Positions 17,815-26,084 of a DNA stretch of 64,000 bases are shown one piece after another. The DNA comes from Micromonospora radicis (GTDB lineage: Bacteria; Actinomycetota; Actinomycetes; Mycobacteriales; Micromonosporaceae): positions 58,375 through 122,374 of the forward strand of contig NZ_QXEC01000018.1 in the NCBI RefSeq assembly GCF_003583405.1, in the 5' to 3' direction. The notes below the pieces were generated by a model that had not been told where the DNA came from, ran no database searches, and saw nothing but the letters and a program-made list of their open reading frames with translations. Position 1 is the first letter of the stretch. Each line of letters starts with the position of its first letter. Position numbers and translations under genes: made by a program.

Positions 17815-18165
17815 TCAGCCGACGGTGACGGGCGCACGGCGCCCGGTCGCGGCGTGCTGGGCGATCGCCGCGGCGGCGGCGAAACCGAACGCGCCCCCGG
17901 CCACCGCCGGCAGGATGGTGACGCTGTCGCCGTCGGAGAGCTTGGCGTCCAACGCGCCCAGGAACCGGACGTCCTCGTCGTTGACGTAGACGTTGACGAA
18001 GCGGTGCAGCGCACCGGCCTCGGTGACCAGCCGCCCGCGCAGCCCGGAGTGCCGGGAGTCAAGGTCGGTGAGCAGGTCGTCCAGGGTGTCGCCGCTGCCC
18101 TCGACGACCTTCGCGCCGCCGGTGTAGCTGCGCAGGATGGTGGGGATGCGAACCTCGATGGCCAT
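17815..18165 (-). CDS. cysO: Sulfur-carrier protein CysO with an unusual 25-residue C-terminal extension
   Basis: A ubiquitin-fold (MoaD/ThiS) protein that carries sulfur as a C-terminal thiocarboxylate for CysM. Residues 1-91 match CysO closely, including LHRFVNVYVNDEDVRF and the terminal TILPAVAGG. In the forms I know the protein ends at Gly-Gly. Here the frame continues for 25 codons (AFGFAAAAAIAQHAATGRR, then APVTVG) before TGA at 17815-17817, giving 116 residues. The Gly-Gly would have to be exposed by cleavage before activation, perhaps by the neighbouring JAMM protease Mec. A sequencing frameshift is not needed to explain it. I chose ATG 18163-18165 since GAGGAG is nine bases upstream. 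Confidence 0.9.
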   Translation of the reverse strand: MAIEVRIPTILRSYTGGAKVVEGSGDTLDDLLTDLDSRHSGLRGRLVTEAGALHRFVNVYVNDEDVRFLGALDAKLSDGDSVTILPAVAGGAFGFAAAAAIAQHAATGRRAPVTVG

Positions 18166-18227
18166 GATGTCGTACTCCTCGATCGGGTGTGCTCGGTGAC
18201 GGGAAAGGGTGCGCGAGAGCTGAGAAG

Positions 18228-18716
18228 TCAGCGGCCCGAACACTCGTAGTCGACCGTCGCCGGGCTCTGCCCGAACATGTAGGACTGCACGGCGTGCGGA
18301 TCCACCCCGGCGTCGAGGATCCGCACCGGCTCCTCGGTGACCACCCCGTCCACGATCCGGAAGGAGCGGATCTCCTCCGTGTCGGGTTCCCGGGTGGAGA
18401 CGAGCAGGTAGTGTGCGCCCGGTTCACCGGCGAAGGAGATGTCCGTCCGCGACGGGTACGCCTCCGTGGCGGTGTGCGAGTGGTAGATGACGACGGGCTC
18501 CTCGTCCCGATCGTCCATCTCCCGCCACACCCGCAACTGCTCCATCGAGTCGAACTCGTAGAACGTCATCGAGCGGGCGGCGTTCTCCATCGGGATGTGG
18601 CGGGTCGGCTCGTCGCTGCCGACCGGCCCGGCGACCACACCACAGGCCTCGTCGGGGTGGTCCCGACGGGCGTGGGCCACGATCGCGTCAACGATCGACC
18701 GGTCGATGCTCAGCAC
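18228..18716 (-). CDS. mec: JAMM/MPN metalloprotease Mec
   Basis: A 162-residue zinc protease of family M67. In mycobacteria Mec hydrolyses the CysO-cysteine adduct made by CysM, freeing cysteine. The JAMM signature is complete: the upstream glutamate in DEACGVVAG and HSHTATEAYPSRTD, which fits HxH-x7-S-x2-D. It lies 62 bp before cysO and 54 bp after the DUF2017 gene in one minus-strand transcript. Because this CysO carries an extension past Gly-Gly, the protease might also trim the precursor, as related JAMM proteins do for other sulfur carriers; that second role is inferred. Confidence 0.93.
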   Translation of the reverse strand: MLSIDRSIVDAIVAHARRDHPDEACGVVAGPVGSDEPTRHIPMENAARSMTFYEFDSMEQLRVWREMDDRDEEPVVIYHSHTATEAYPSRTDISFAGEPGAHYLLVSTREPDTEEIRSFRIVDGVVTEEPVRILDAGVDPHAVQSYMFGQSPATVDYECSGR

Positions 18717-18770
18717 GCCGCCCAGCCTAGCGCCCGGCGACGGCCAGCCGCGAGGCGGCGCCGGTCACAG

Positions 18771-19271
18771 TCACTCGATCAAGGCGTTGAGCAGGGACTC
18801 CTGCAGATAACCCAGATAGGCGTAGACCGAAAGCTGGAACACTCGGCTGGACGACGGGTCGTCGGCCACCGCGTCGTCCAGCTCGGCGCCCAGATCCGTA
18901 CCGTCCTTGATCTCCAGCCGTACGCCCATCGCCAGCCGGGCGTCGTTGAGCGCCCGCAGCCACGCCTCGGCCGCCTCGGCGTCCAGGCGTACCTCCCCAC
19001 CGCCGTCGCCGGGCAGTGCGGCCAGGATCGCCCCGGCCTGGTCGATCTTCGCGGTCTTCAGGTCGCCCTCGGTGTAGCGGCGGAACTCCGCGGTCCCCGC
19101 CGCGTCCTCCGGGTAGACCTCGGGAAAGAGCCGGCAGACCACCGGATCGGAGTGGTCGAAGCCGTCGGTGAGCAGCCCGACCACCTCGGAGGCGACCTTG
19201 CGCAGCACGCGCACCTCGTCGACGGCGAAGCTGGCGACGTACCGGTCACCGCGGCGGCGGAACATGCTCAC
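18771..19271 (-). CDS. DUF2017 family protein
   Basis: A 166-residue protein of unknown function that is regularly found next to clpS in actinobacteria. It starts FRRRGDRYVASFAVDEVRVL and has the family's acidic region DLKTAKIDQAGAILAALPG, a WLRALNDARLAMGVRLEI block and a hydrophobic C-terminal YAYLGYLQESLLNAL. It is predicted soluble and largely helical. The start codon lies 55 bp after the clpS stop, a spacer filled by the dispersed stop-anchored repeat. The constant pairing with clpS suggests a link to ClpP-dependent proteolysis, but nothing in the sequence proves it. Confidence 0.9.
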   Translation of the reverse strand: MSMFRRRGDRYVASFAVDEVRVLRKVASEVVGLLTDGFDHSDPVVCRLFPEVYPEDAAGTAEFRRYTEGDLKTAKIDQAGAILAALPGDGGGEVRLDAEAAEAWLRALNDARLAMGVRLEIKDGTDLGAELDDAVADDPSSSRVFQLSVYAYLGYLQESLLNALIE

Positions 19272-19285
19272 GGCGCCATCCCTGG

Positions 19286-19329
19286 TCGCGACTGCGGGGC
19301 TCGCAGACCCGGCTCACTCCTCGCGCTCA
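19286..19329 (-). repeat. Stop-codon-anchored intergenic repeat, copy 2
   Basis: A 44-bp element that begins, on the minus strand, with the TGA stop of clpS and runs TGAGCGCGAGGAGTGAGCC, then a tail ending GCAGTCGCGA, 15 bp short of the DUF2017 start. It matches the copy at 14875-14913 except for a 5-bp insertion in the middle and three substitutions. Confidence 0.8.
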
Positions 19330-19626
19330 CGAGCGGTCCACCGTCGCCCAGAGTCCGTACGCGTGCAACTGCGAGGCGTCGTGCTCCATCCGCTCCCGGG
19401 CACCGCTGGACACCACGGCCTTACCCTTGTGGTGCACGTCCAGCATCAACTGCTCGGCCCTCTCCCGGCTGTAGCCGAAGAGCTTCTGGAACACCCAGGT
19501 CACGTAGGTCATCAGATTGACCGGGTCGTCCCACACGATCGTCACCCACGGCCGGTCGGAAGCCGGGGCCTCATCGGTGTCCGGAGTCTCGACCGGTGCA
19601 ACCTGCGGAGCCGCCATACCCCCCAT
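19327..19626 (-). CDS. clpS: ATP-dependent Clp protease adaptor ClpS
   Basis: The N-end-rule adaptor that hands substrates to ClpC/ClpA-ClpP. The core is typical: PWVTIVWDDPVNLMTYVTWV with the substrate-pocket residues, the FGYSRERAEQLMLDVHHKG helix, and ending YGLWATVD. Two in-frame starts are close: ATG 19624-19626 (GGTGG four bases upstream, giving 99 residues) and ATG 19615-19617 (96 residues); I chose the first on its ribosome-binding site. It is followed by the DUF2017 gene and preceded, 94 bp away, by a dynamin-like gene, all on the minus strand. Confidence 0.93.
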   Translation of the reverse strand: MGGMAAPQVAPVETPDTDEAPASDRPWVTIVWDDPVNLMTYVTWVFQKLFGYSRERAEQLMLDVHHKGKAVVSSGARERMEHDASQLHAYGLWATVDRS

Positions 19627-19720
19627 CGTGCCACCGGATCGGCGGAACCGAGGAACCGGAACGCCGGACCCACCCGTCCCACCGTCGACGGCGCTGCCGG
19701 CGGGGTGCGCCGGGCACCGG

Positions 19721-21241
19721 TCAGGCGAGCAGGATGCCGTGTTCGGCAGCATCGGACAGCACCGTGCCGAGCGAGACGCGGATCACCTCGAACCGGCGGG
19801 CGACCTCGCGGGACAGGTCCAGTTCAATCTCCCGCACCGCCCGCTGGGCCCACGCCCGAGCCGCGTTCTGGTCGTTGTTGCCCGGCGAACGCCAGTGTTG
19901 CCAGCACCCGCCGGACAGCGCCACCGCCACCGGCGGCAGCACCTCGGTACGCGTCGGCACCGGGTACGTGGACAGCGCGTCGATGGCTGCGGCACCGCTC
20001 AGCCCCGCGACCCCCGCGGTACTGGTGATCAGCAACACCCGCTCCAGGTCCGGACCGGTGGTCTGGTCCGCCATGCCCCAACGGACCGCCTGGTAGATGC
20101 GCCGCCGGACGCCCGCCGCCAGGGGTGCGCCGAAGAGCCGGCCGGCGGCGTCCTCGACGAGCACCCGGGTGGCGTGGTCGCACTGGGCGGTGGCCAGCAG
20201 CGACAACGCCTCCATCTCCCGGTCGAGCAACTGCGGCATCCCGGCACAGCCGGCACCGAAGACGATCTCCTGCACCAGTCGCAGATGCATGTTGGCCAGT
20301 TCCAGCGCCAGGTGCTGCCGGATCCGTCGGGCCGCGGACCGGGCCTGGCGGTCGAGCTGTTCCGACCAGTCGCCCGCCTCCGCCAGTACCGGCACCCGAC
20401 CGTGCGCGCCGGGCAACTCCGGCGGCTCGTCGCTGGCCCGGCGCAGCCCCTCGTCGGAGGCCCAGGCGACCAACGCCCGCTTCAGGTCGGCCTCGCCGCC
20501 GTCGAGGATCGGGAACCACCGCGCGTCGGCCAGTCCCGGCACGGCGGCGAGCAGCGCGGCCCGGCCCGCCTCGACGGTGACCGCGACCGGATCGACCGTC
20601 GGGCCGCCAGGCTCCCCCGAACGCTGCCCGGCCGCCGTGGCCTCCGGGACCGCCGCCCATCCGCCGCTGCCCGGCGTGACCGCGAAGAACACCCGAACCG
20701 AAGCGCCCGCGACCTCGGCGAGCAGGTCCAGTTCCGCGGCGCTGAAGCTCTGGTCCGCCGCGATCACGAAGAGCAGTGCGCCGGACCGGCCGACCGCGTC
20801 CAGCAGGATCCTGGTGCCGGCCAGCCCGAGCGACCCGGTGTCCGGCGTGTCCACCAGGGCGACGTGCTTGAGCAACGGATCCGGCAGGCTCAGCTCGACC
20901 CGGCGCGGCGGTCGGGCCAGCGCCGGCCCGACCGCCGGCAGGTTCGGTCGGTACGAGTGCGGTCGTCGGTAGCCGGGCACGAAGGCGTTGCGGGCGGGCT
21001 CCGCACCGTGGCGCAGTACCAACCAGCTACCGCTCGGCACGGCGAGCATCCCGGCGTCGAGATCCAGCAGCGTGGCGAGCGTGCGGGCACGCCCGGCGCC
21101 CGCCGGACCCGCGGCGATGACCGCGAGCGGTTCGCGGGCGCTGGTGGCGGTGACGCCGAGGCGCTCCGGGAAGGGGCCGGGACCTGGCGGTTCGGCGGCG
21201 CCATCGGGCGTACCAAGGTCGTGAAGAGGGCCCGGCTTCAT
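19721..21241 (-). CDS. Dynamin-like GTPase homologue with degenerate nucleotide-binding motifs
   Basis: A 506-residue protein resembling bacterial dynamin-type GTPases in layout: an N-terminal P-loop-like segment, a switch region and a long helical C-terminus. The P-loop reads GPAGAGRARTL at about 45-55; the usual lysine is arginine and the following Ser/Thr is alanine. The switch II motif reads VDTPDTGS at about 130-137, with Asp in place of the invariant Gly of DxPG. It probably binds nucleotide weakly or not at all. The start at ATG 21239-21241 has GGAGG 12 bases upstream. No membrane helix is certain, though segments near 400-440 are hydrophobic. Its link to clpS is unknown. Confidence 0.65.
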   Translation of the reverse strand: MKPGPLHDLGTPDGAAEPPGPGPFPERLGVTATSAREPLAVIAAGPAGAGRARTLATLLDLDAGMLAVPSGSWLVLRHGAEPARNAFVPGYRRPHSYRPNLPAVGPALARPPRRVELSLPDPLLKHVALVDTPDTGSLGLAGTRILLDAVGRSGALLFVIAADQSFSAAELDLLAEVAGASVRVFFAVTPGSGGWAAVPEATAAGQRSGEPGGPTVDPVAVTVEAGRAALLAAVPGLADARWFPILDGGEADLKRALVAWASDEGLRRASDEPPELPGAHGRVPVLAEAGDWSEQLDRQARSAARRIRQHLALELANMHLRLVQEIVFGAGCAGMPQLLDREMEALSLLATAQCDHATRVLVEDAAGRLFGAPLAAGVRRRIYQAVRWGMADQTTGPDLERVLLITSTAGVAGLSGAAAIDALSTYPVPTRTEVLPPVAVALSGGCWQHWRSPGNNDQNAARAWAQRAVREIELDLSREVARRFEVIRVSLGTVLSDAAEHGILLA

Positions 21242-21442
21242 CAGGCGGCGGCCTCCGAGGCAGGGCGGCCGGCGGTGACCGGCCGCGGTGAACTTCCGGT
21301 GACGACACCCGGATTCCGGAAGAGTACGGGCGCCCGAGTCGGGAACGGGACAATTCAAGTACTCAGCGGTAACTGTGGGACTACTTAACTTCACCCGCTC
21401 GGGCTACCGGCCGGTGCGCAGTTCCATCGATATGCTGCGCAA

Positions 21443-24121
21443 ATGACTCGGTGGAGCTTCGTGGGCCGCACGGCAGAACTGGATCGTCTGCAGGTGGCGG
21501 TGACCGGCGCCCAGGGCCGGGGCATCTTCTTCGCCGGCAGCGCGGGCATCGGCAAGAGCCGCCTGCTGCGGGAGGGAGTGGACGCCCTGCCCGCCGAGAA
21601 GTACGCGGTGTGGTGGATCGCGGCCAGCGCCACCACCGCGGCGATGCCCTTCGGCGGCCTGGTCCAGGTGCTCCCCGTCGAACAGCCGCAGGGCCTGTCA
21701 CCCGCCGGGATCCTGCGCTGGGCCGTCGACGTGTTGCAGCAGCAGGCCGCCGGACGGCGGATCGTGCTCGCCGTCGACGACGCGCACCTGCTGGACCCGC
21801 CGTCGGCCGCCCTGGTGCACCTGGTGGCGCGCTCCGAGAACGCCTGCGTGGTGGGCACCCTGCGCGACGGCGAGCAGATCCCGCTGCCGATCCGGGCACT
21901 GTGGACGGACGGGCTGGTCGAACACGCCGAGCTGAGCCCGCTGGCGCCGACCGAGACCGCCGGACTGCTCGCCTCGATCCTGGGTGGACCGGTCGACGGC
22001 GGCTCGTCGGACCGGCTCGGCCGGCTCAGCGCCGGCAACCCGCTGCTCCTGCGCGAGCTGGTGCACTCCGTCCAGGGCAGCGAGGAGCTGACCAAGCGGT
22101 ACGGCATCTGGACCTGGACCGGACGGCTTGAGCTGGCACCCAGCCTGACCGACCTGATCGACATCCGGATCAACCAGCTCAGCCCCGGCGTACGGGCCGT
22201 CGTCGAGCTGGTCGCCTTCGGCGAGCCGCTGGGTCTGCGGCTGCTCTACAAGGCGGTGGAGCAGACCGACGTGGAGACCGCCGAGGAGCGTGGGCTGATC
22301 ACGATGGTCGAGTCCGACCGCCGGCTCGACGTCCGGTTGGCGCATCCGCTCTACGGCGAGGTGGTCCGCCGGCAGTGCCCGGTCAGCCGGACCCGCCGGT
22401 TGCAGGCCCACCTGGCCGAGCTGATCGAGGGCGTGGGCAAGCGGCGCCGGGAGGATCTGCTCCGGGTGGCGGTGTGGCGCCTGGACTCCGGCACCGCGCA
22501 GGATCCGGCGATGCTGGTCGCCGCGGCCGGTCAGGCGTTCGCCCGCTACGACGTACCGCTGGCGACCCGGCTGGCCCGCGCGGCGCTCGACGCCGGCGGC
22601 GGGTTCGACGCGGCCGAGCTGCTGGCCACCATCCTGATGTTCGCCGACCGCCCGGCCGAGGCGCTCGGCGTGCTCGACGCGGTCGCCACCGACACCGCCG
22701 ACCAGGAACGGCTCAGCCGGTGGCTGACCGTCCGGGGCATGGTCAGTTACTGGGGCCTGAGCCAGGAGTCCACGGTGGAGGAGATCGCCGCCCGGGGCCG
22801 GGAGTTGACCGATCTGGCCGCTCAGGCCCGGATCCGCGCCTTCGAGGCGATCATGCGCCTGCACCGGCTGGACGCCCCGGCGGCACTGCGGCTCGCGCAG
22901 GGCGTGCTGGACCGCCCGGCGGCCAGCGTCGCCGCCCGCGAGCTGGCCCGCTGCACCGTCGCCCACCTGCAGGCCGTGCAGGGGCAGCTGTGCCGCAGCG
23001 CCACCGCGGTGGACCTGGTACAGGCGAAGGCGGCCAGCTGGCGGGCGGACATGCCGTACCTGCAACTGGCGGTGGAACTGGCCCGGGGCACCCGGCTGGC
23101 GCTCTCCGGCGACCTGAGCGGCATCGACACGCTGGTCGCCGACGAGTTCGCCGACCTGGCCGACGCGGGCGACTTCCGGCTCGGCAGCGGCTACCTGGCC
23201 ATCCTGCGGTCGTACGCGGCGCGGTTGCGTGGGCGCAGCGACACCGCCCTGCAGGCGGCCCTCGGTGCCTGCGCGATCCTGGCGACCAGTCGGGTCTACG
23301 CCGGGCTGGCCCAGTCCGAACGGGCCCAGGCTGCCGCGCTGCGCGGCGACGCCCGGCAGGCGGCCGAGGCGATCGCCGAGGCCGACCGTATCCACGCGCC
23401 GAGCATGGCGGTGCTGTACCCGTGGCTGGAGCAGGCTCGGGCGGCGGCGCTCGCGGCCGACGGTGACCTGCCCGGTGCGGTGGCCCAGCTGCACCAGCTG
23501 GTCAGCCGGCTACGCGCCGACGGCTTCGCCGGACATGAGACCCTGGCCCTGCACGACCTGGTACGCCTCGGCGAAGCGACCGCGGCCACCGGGCCGACCT
23601 GCTCCGACGGCAGCCGCCGGACTGTCGCCCAGCGGTTGGCGGAGCTCTCCGAACAGGTCGACGGCGAGTTGCCGCCGCTGCTGGCGCGGCACGCCCGGGC
23701 GGCGGCCGACGGCTCACCCGAGCAGCTGCTCACGGTCGCCGACGGGTTCATGGGCCTGGGGCTGGCGCTGCCGGCCGCGGAGGCCGCGGCCGGCGCCGTG
23801 CACCTGCTCCGGCAGCGCCGCTCGCCGGAGGTGACCACCGCCACCGAGCGGCTCGGCGTACTGCTCGGGGTCTGTGACATGGTGCACACCCCGGCGCTGC
23901 GGGCGGCCACCCCGACGCTGAGCGACCGGGAGTGGCAGGTGGCCCGCCTCGCGGCGGACGGTGAGACCAGCCGGGCCATCGCCGAGCAGCTCTTCCTCTC
24001 CGCCCGCACGGTGGAGAACCACCTGCAACGGGTGTACAGCAAGCTCGGCGTGACCGGCCGGGCGGAGTTGAAGACGGCGCTGCGCACGATCCCGGGCCAC
24101 GACGGCACGGCGGCGAGCTGA
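21443..24121 (+). CDS. Large ATP-binding LuxR-family (LAL/MalT-like) regulator
   Basis: An 892-residue regulator. The N-terminus holds an AAA/STAND ATPase with Walker A GSAGIGKSRLL at about 33-43 and a Walker B-like IVLAVDDAHLLD near 110. The middle 500 residues are TPR-like helical repeats. The C-terminus (about 825-885) is a LuxR helix-turn-helix: TLSDREWQVARLAADGE and SARTVENHLQRVYSKLGV. It is predicted to integrate ATP state and an unknown ligand before activating transcription. A TATGCT -10-like element (21431-21436) ends six bases before the ATG, so the message may be leaderless. It lies divergent from the dynamin-like gene and 16 bp before pncB, its possible target. Confidence 0.92.
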   Translation: MTRWSFVGRTAELDRLQVAVTGAQGRGIFFAGSAGIGKSRLLREGVDALPAEKYAVWWIAASATTAAMPFGGLVQVLPVEQPQGLSPAGILRWAVDVLQQQAAGRRIVLAVDDAHLLDPPSAALVHLVARSENACVVGTLRDGEQIPLPIRALWTDGLVEHAELSPLAPTETAGLLASILGGPVDGGSSDRLGRLSAGNPLLLRELVHSVQGSEELTKRYGIWTWTGRLELAPSLTDLIDIRINQLSPGVRAVVELVAFGEPLGLRLLYKAVEQTDVETAEERGLITMVESDRRLDVRLAHPLYGEVVRRQCPVSRTRRLQAHLAELIEGVGKRRREDLLRVAVWRLDSGTAQDPAMLVAAAGQAFARYDVPLATRLARAALDAGGGFDAAELLATILMFADRPAEALGVLDAVATDTADQERLSRWLTVRGMVSYWGLSQESTVEEIAARGRELTDLAAQARIRAFEAIMRLHRLDAPAALRLAQGVLDRPAASVAARELARCTVAHLQAVQGQLCRSATAVDLVQAKAASWRADMPYLQLAVELARGTRLALSGDLSGIDTLVADEFADLADAGDFRLGSGYLAILRSYAARLRGRSDTALQAALGACAILATSRVYAGLAQSERAQAAALRGDARQAAEAIAEADRIHAPSMAVLYPWLEQARAAALAADGDLPGAVAQLHQLVSRLRADGFAGHETLALHDLVRLGEATAATGPTCSDGSRRTVAQRLAELSEQVDGELPPLLARHARAAADGSPEQLLTVADGFMGLGLALPAAEAAAGAVHLLRQRRSPEVTTATERLGVLLGVCDMVHTPALRAATPTLSDREWQVARLAADGETSRAIAEQLFLSARTVENHLQRVYSKLGVTGRAELKTALRTIPGHDGTAAS

Positions 24122-24137
24122 ACTTTAGGCTGAAGCG

Positions 24138-25424
24138 GTGCAGACCCTTCGTCCCGCGCTGCTGACCGACCACTACGAGCTGACGATGGTCAGTGCCGCG
24201 CTACGCGACGGCACGGCGGACCGCCGCTGCGTGTTCGAGGTGTTCAGTCGGCGGCTACCGGCCGGACGCCGCTACGGCGTCGTCGCCGGCACCAGCCGAA
24301 TGATCGACATGATCCGGGAGTTCCGCTTCGACCCGGCCGACATCGAGTTCCTGCGCCACACCGGCGTGGTCGACGAGGCCGCGGCCGCCTGGCTGGCCGG
24401 CTACCGGTTCACCGGGGACGTCGACGGGTACGCCGAGGGCGAGCTGTTCTTCCCCGGATCACCGATCCTCACCGTCTCCGGCACCTTCGCCGAGTGCGTG
24501 GTGCTGGAGACGCTGGTGCTGTCGGTACTCAACCACGACTGTGCGGTGGCCGCCGCCGCCGCGCGGATGGTGACCGCGGCCCGGGGCCGCGCGTTGATCG
24601 AGATGGGCTCCCGGCGGGCACACGAGGAGGCAGCGGTGGCCGCGGCCCGCTCGGCGTACCTGGCCGGGTTCCGGTTCACCTCCAACCTGGCCGCCGGCCG
24701 GCGGTACGGCATCCCCACCGCGGGTACCGCGGCGCACGCGTTCACCCTGCTGCACGACGACGAGCGCGCCGCGTTCGCCTCGCAGGTCGCCACGCTGGGC
24801 AAGGAGACCACGCTGTTGGTCGACACGTACGACATCAGCCAGGGCATCCGCAACGCGATCGAGGTGGCCGGGCCCGAACTGCGGGCGGTCCGGATCGACT
24901 CCGGCGACCTGGCGGTGATCGCGCAGCAGTCCCGGCAGCTCCTGGACTCCCTCGGCGCCACCGAAACCAAGATCATCGTCTCGGGTGACCTCGACGAGTA
25001 CGCGATCGCCGCGCTCGCCGCCGAGCCGGTGGACATGTACGGCGCCGGCACCGCCGTGGTGACCGGCTCCGGCGCACCGACCGCCGGGCTGGTCTACAAG
25101 CTGGTGGAGGTCGAGGGGCGGCCGGTGGTCAAGCGCTCCGAGCACAAGGCCACCATCGGCGGACGCAAGGTCGCGGTCCGCCGGCACAAGCCGACCGGCA
25201 CGGCCACCGAGGAGATCATCGTGCCGCAGGGCGTACCGGACCGGCGGCCCAACGACCGGCTGCTGCAACGGTCGTACGTGGCCGCCGGTGAGCCGGCGAC
25301 GCTGCCGACGTTGGCGGAGTCACGCGAGCATCTGCGGCAGTGCCTGATCTCGATCCCCTGGGAGGGGCTGAAGCTCTCCGCCGGTGACCCGGCCATCCCG
25401 GTCACCGTGGTACCCGCCGAGTGA
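24138..25424 (+). CDS. pncB: Nicotinate phosphoribosyltransferase
   Basis: Joins nicotinate and PRPP (with ATP hydrolysis) to give nicotinate mononucleotide in the Preiss-Handler route to NAD. The 428 residues begin LLTDHYELTMVSAALRDG, the family's N-terminal signature; FEVFSRRLPAGRRYGVVAG follows, FIEMGSRR-type substrate contacts appear as LIEMGSRRAHE, and AVRIDSGDLAVIAQ binds phosphoribosyl. The GTG start at 24138-24140 has only a weak Shine-Dalgarno and lies 16 bp after the regulator gene. pncA follows in 13 bp, so the cluster recycles nicotinamide into NAD. Confidence 0.96.
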   Translation: MQTLRPALLTDHYELTMVSAALRDGTADRRCVFEVFSRRLPAGRRYGVVAGTSRMIDMIREFRFDPADIEFLRHTGVVDEAAAAWLAGYRFTGDVDGYAEGELFFPGSPILTVSGTFAECVVLETLVLSVLNHDCAVAAAAARMVTAARGRALIEMGSRRAHEEAAVAAARSAYLAGFRFTSNLAAGRRYGIPTAGTAAHAFTLLHDDERAAFASQVATLGKETTLLVDTYDISQGIRNAIEVAGPELRAVRIDSGDLAVIAQQSRQLLDSLGATETKIIVSGDLDEYAIAALAAEPVDMYGAGTAVVTGSGAPTAGLVYKLVEVEGRPVVKRSEHKATIGGRKVAVRRHKPTGTATEEIIVPQGVPDRRPNDRLLQRSYVAAGEPATLPTLAESREHLRQCLISIPWEGLKLSAGDPAIPVTVVPAE

Positions 25425-25437
25425 GAGGAGCGAGTCG

Positions 25438-26019
25438 GTGCCCAACGCGCTGATCATCGTGGACGTGCAGAAGGACTTCTGCGAGGGCGGATCGCTGGCC
25501 GTGGCCGGCGGTGCGGGCGTGGCCGGGGGGATCTCCCGGCTGCTGGCCACCGAACCGGAGCGCTGGGACCACGTGGTGGCGACGAAGGACTACCACGTCG
25601 ATCCCGGTGCCCACTTCGGTGACCCGCCGGACTACGTCGACAGCTGGCCCCGGCACTGCGTGGTCGGCACCCCGGGCTCGGAGTTCCACCCCGAACTGGC
25701 CACCGATCGGATCGAAGCGATCTTCCACAAGGGCGAGCACGCCGCAGCGTACTCCGGCTTCGAGGGGCACGCCGAGGACGGCGAACGGCTGGCCGACTGG
25801 CTGCGCCGGCACGGGGTGGACCGGGTGGACGTGGTCGGCATCGCCACCGACCACTGCGTACGCGCCACCGCGCTGGACGCGGCCCGGGAGGGCTTCGCCA
25901 CCACCGTACTGCTCGACCTGACCGCGGCGGTCGCACCGGAAACCACCGACGTCGCGTTGCGGGCGTTCGAGGGGGCGGGGATCACCACGCACGGCTCGCC
26001 TGTGATCAGCACCGCATGA
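25438..26019 (+). CDS. pncA: Nicotinamidase
   Basis: Deamidates nicotinamide to nicotinate, feeding PncB. The 193-residue isochorismatase-fold protein has the catalytic triad in order: Asp in LIIVDVQKDFCEGG, Lys in FHKGEHAAAYSGF and Cys in VGIATDHCVRATALDA. The metal site is suggested by KDYHVDPGAHF. The GTG start at 25438 has GAGAGGAG nine bases upstream, and the gap to pncB is only 13 bp. Such enzymes also activate pyrazinamide in mycobacteria. It is cytoplasmic. Confidence 0.95.
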   Translation: MPNALIIVDVQKDFCEGGSLAVAGGAGVAGGISRLLATEPERWDHVVATKDYHVDPGAHFGDPPDYVDSWPRHCVVGTPGSEFHPELATDRIEAIFHKGEHAAAYSGFEGHAEDGERLADWLRRHGVDRVDVVGIATDHCVRATALDAAREGFATTVLLDLTAAVAPETTDVALRAFEGAGITTHGSPVISTA

Positions 26020-26042
26020 CCTGGTAATTGGTTGGCGGTTGT

Positions 26043-26077
26043 CGTACCTCCGGTCGAGGATGTCCGGCGGAGGTACG
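26043..26077 (+). promoter_or_regulatory. Hairpin burying the ribosome-binding site of the MFS gene
   Basis: CGTACCTCCG at 26043-26052 and CGGAGGTACG at 26068-26077 form a perfect 10-bp stem around a 15-base loop. The right arm contains the GGAGG that serves the GTG at 26085. In RNA the stem would hide the ribosome-binding site; as DNA it could be an operator. The structure is seen; a regulatory role is inferred. Confidence 0.5.
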
Positions 26078-26084
26078 GACCGAC

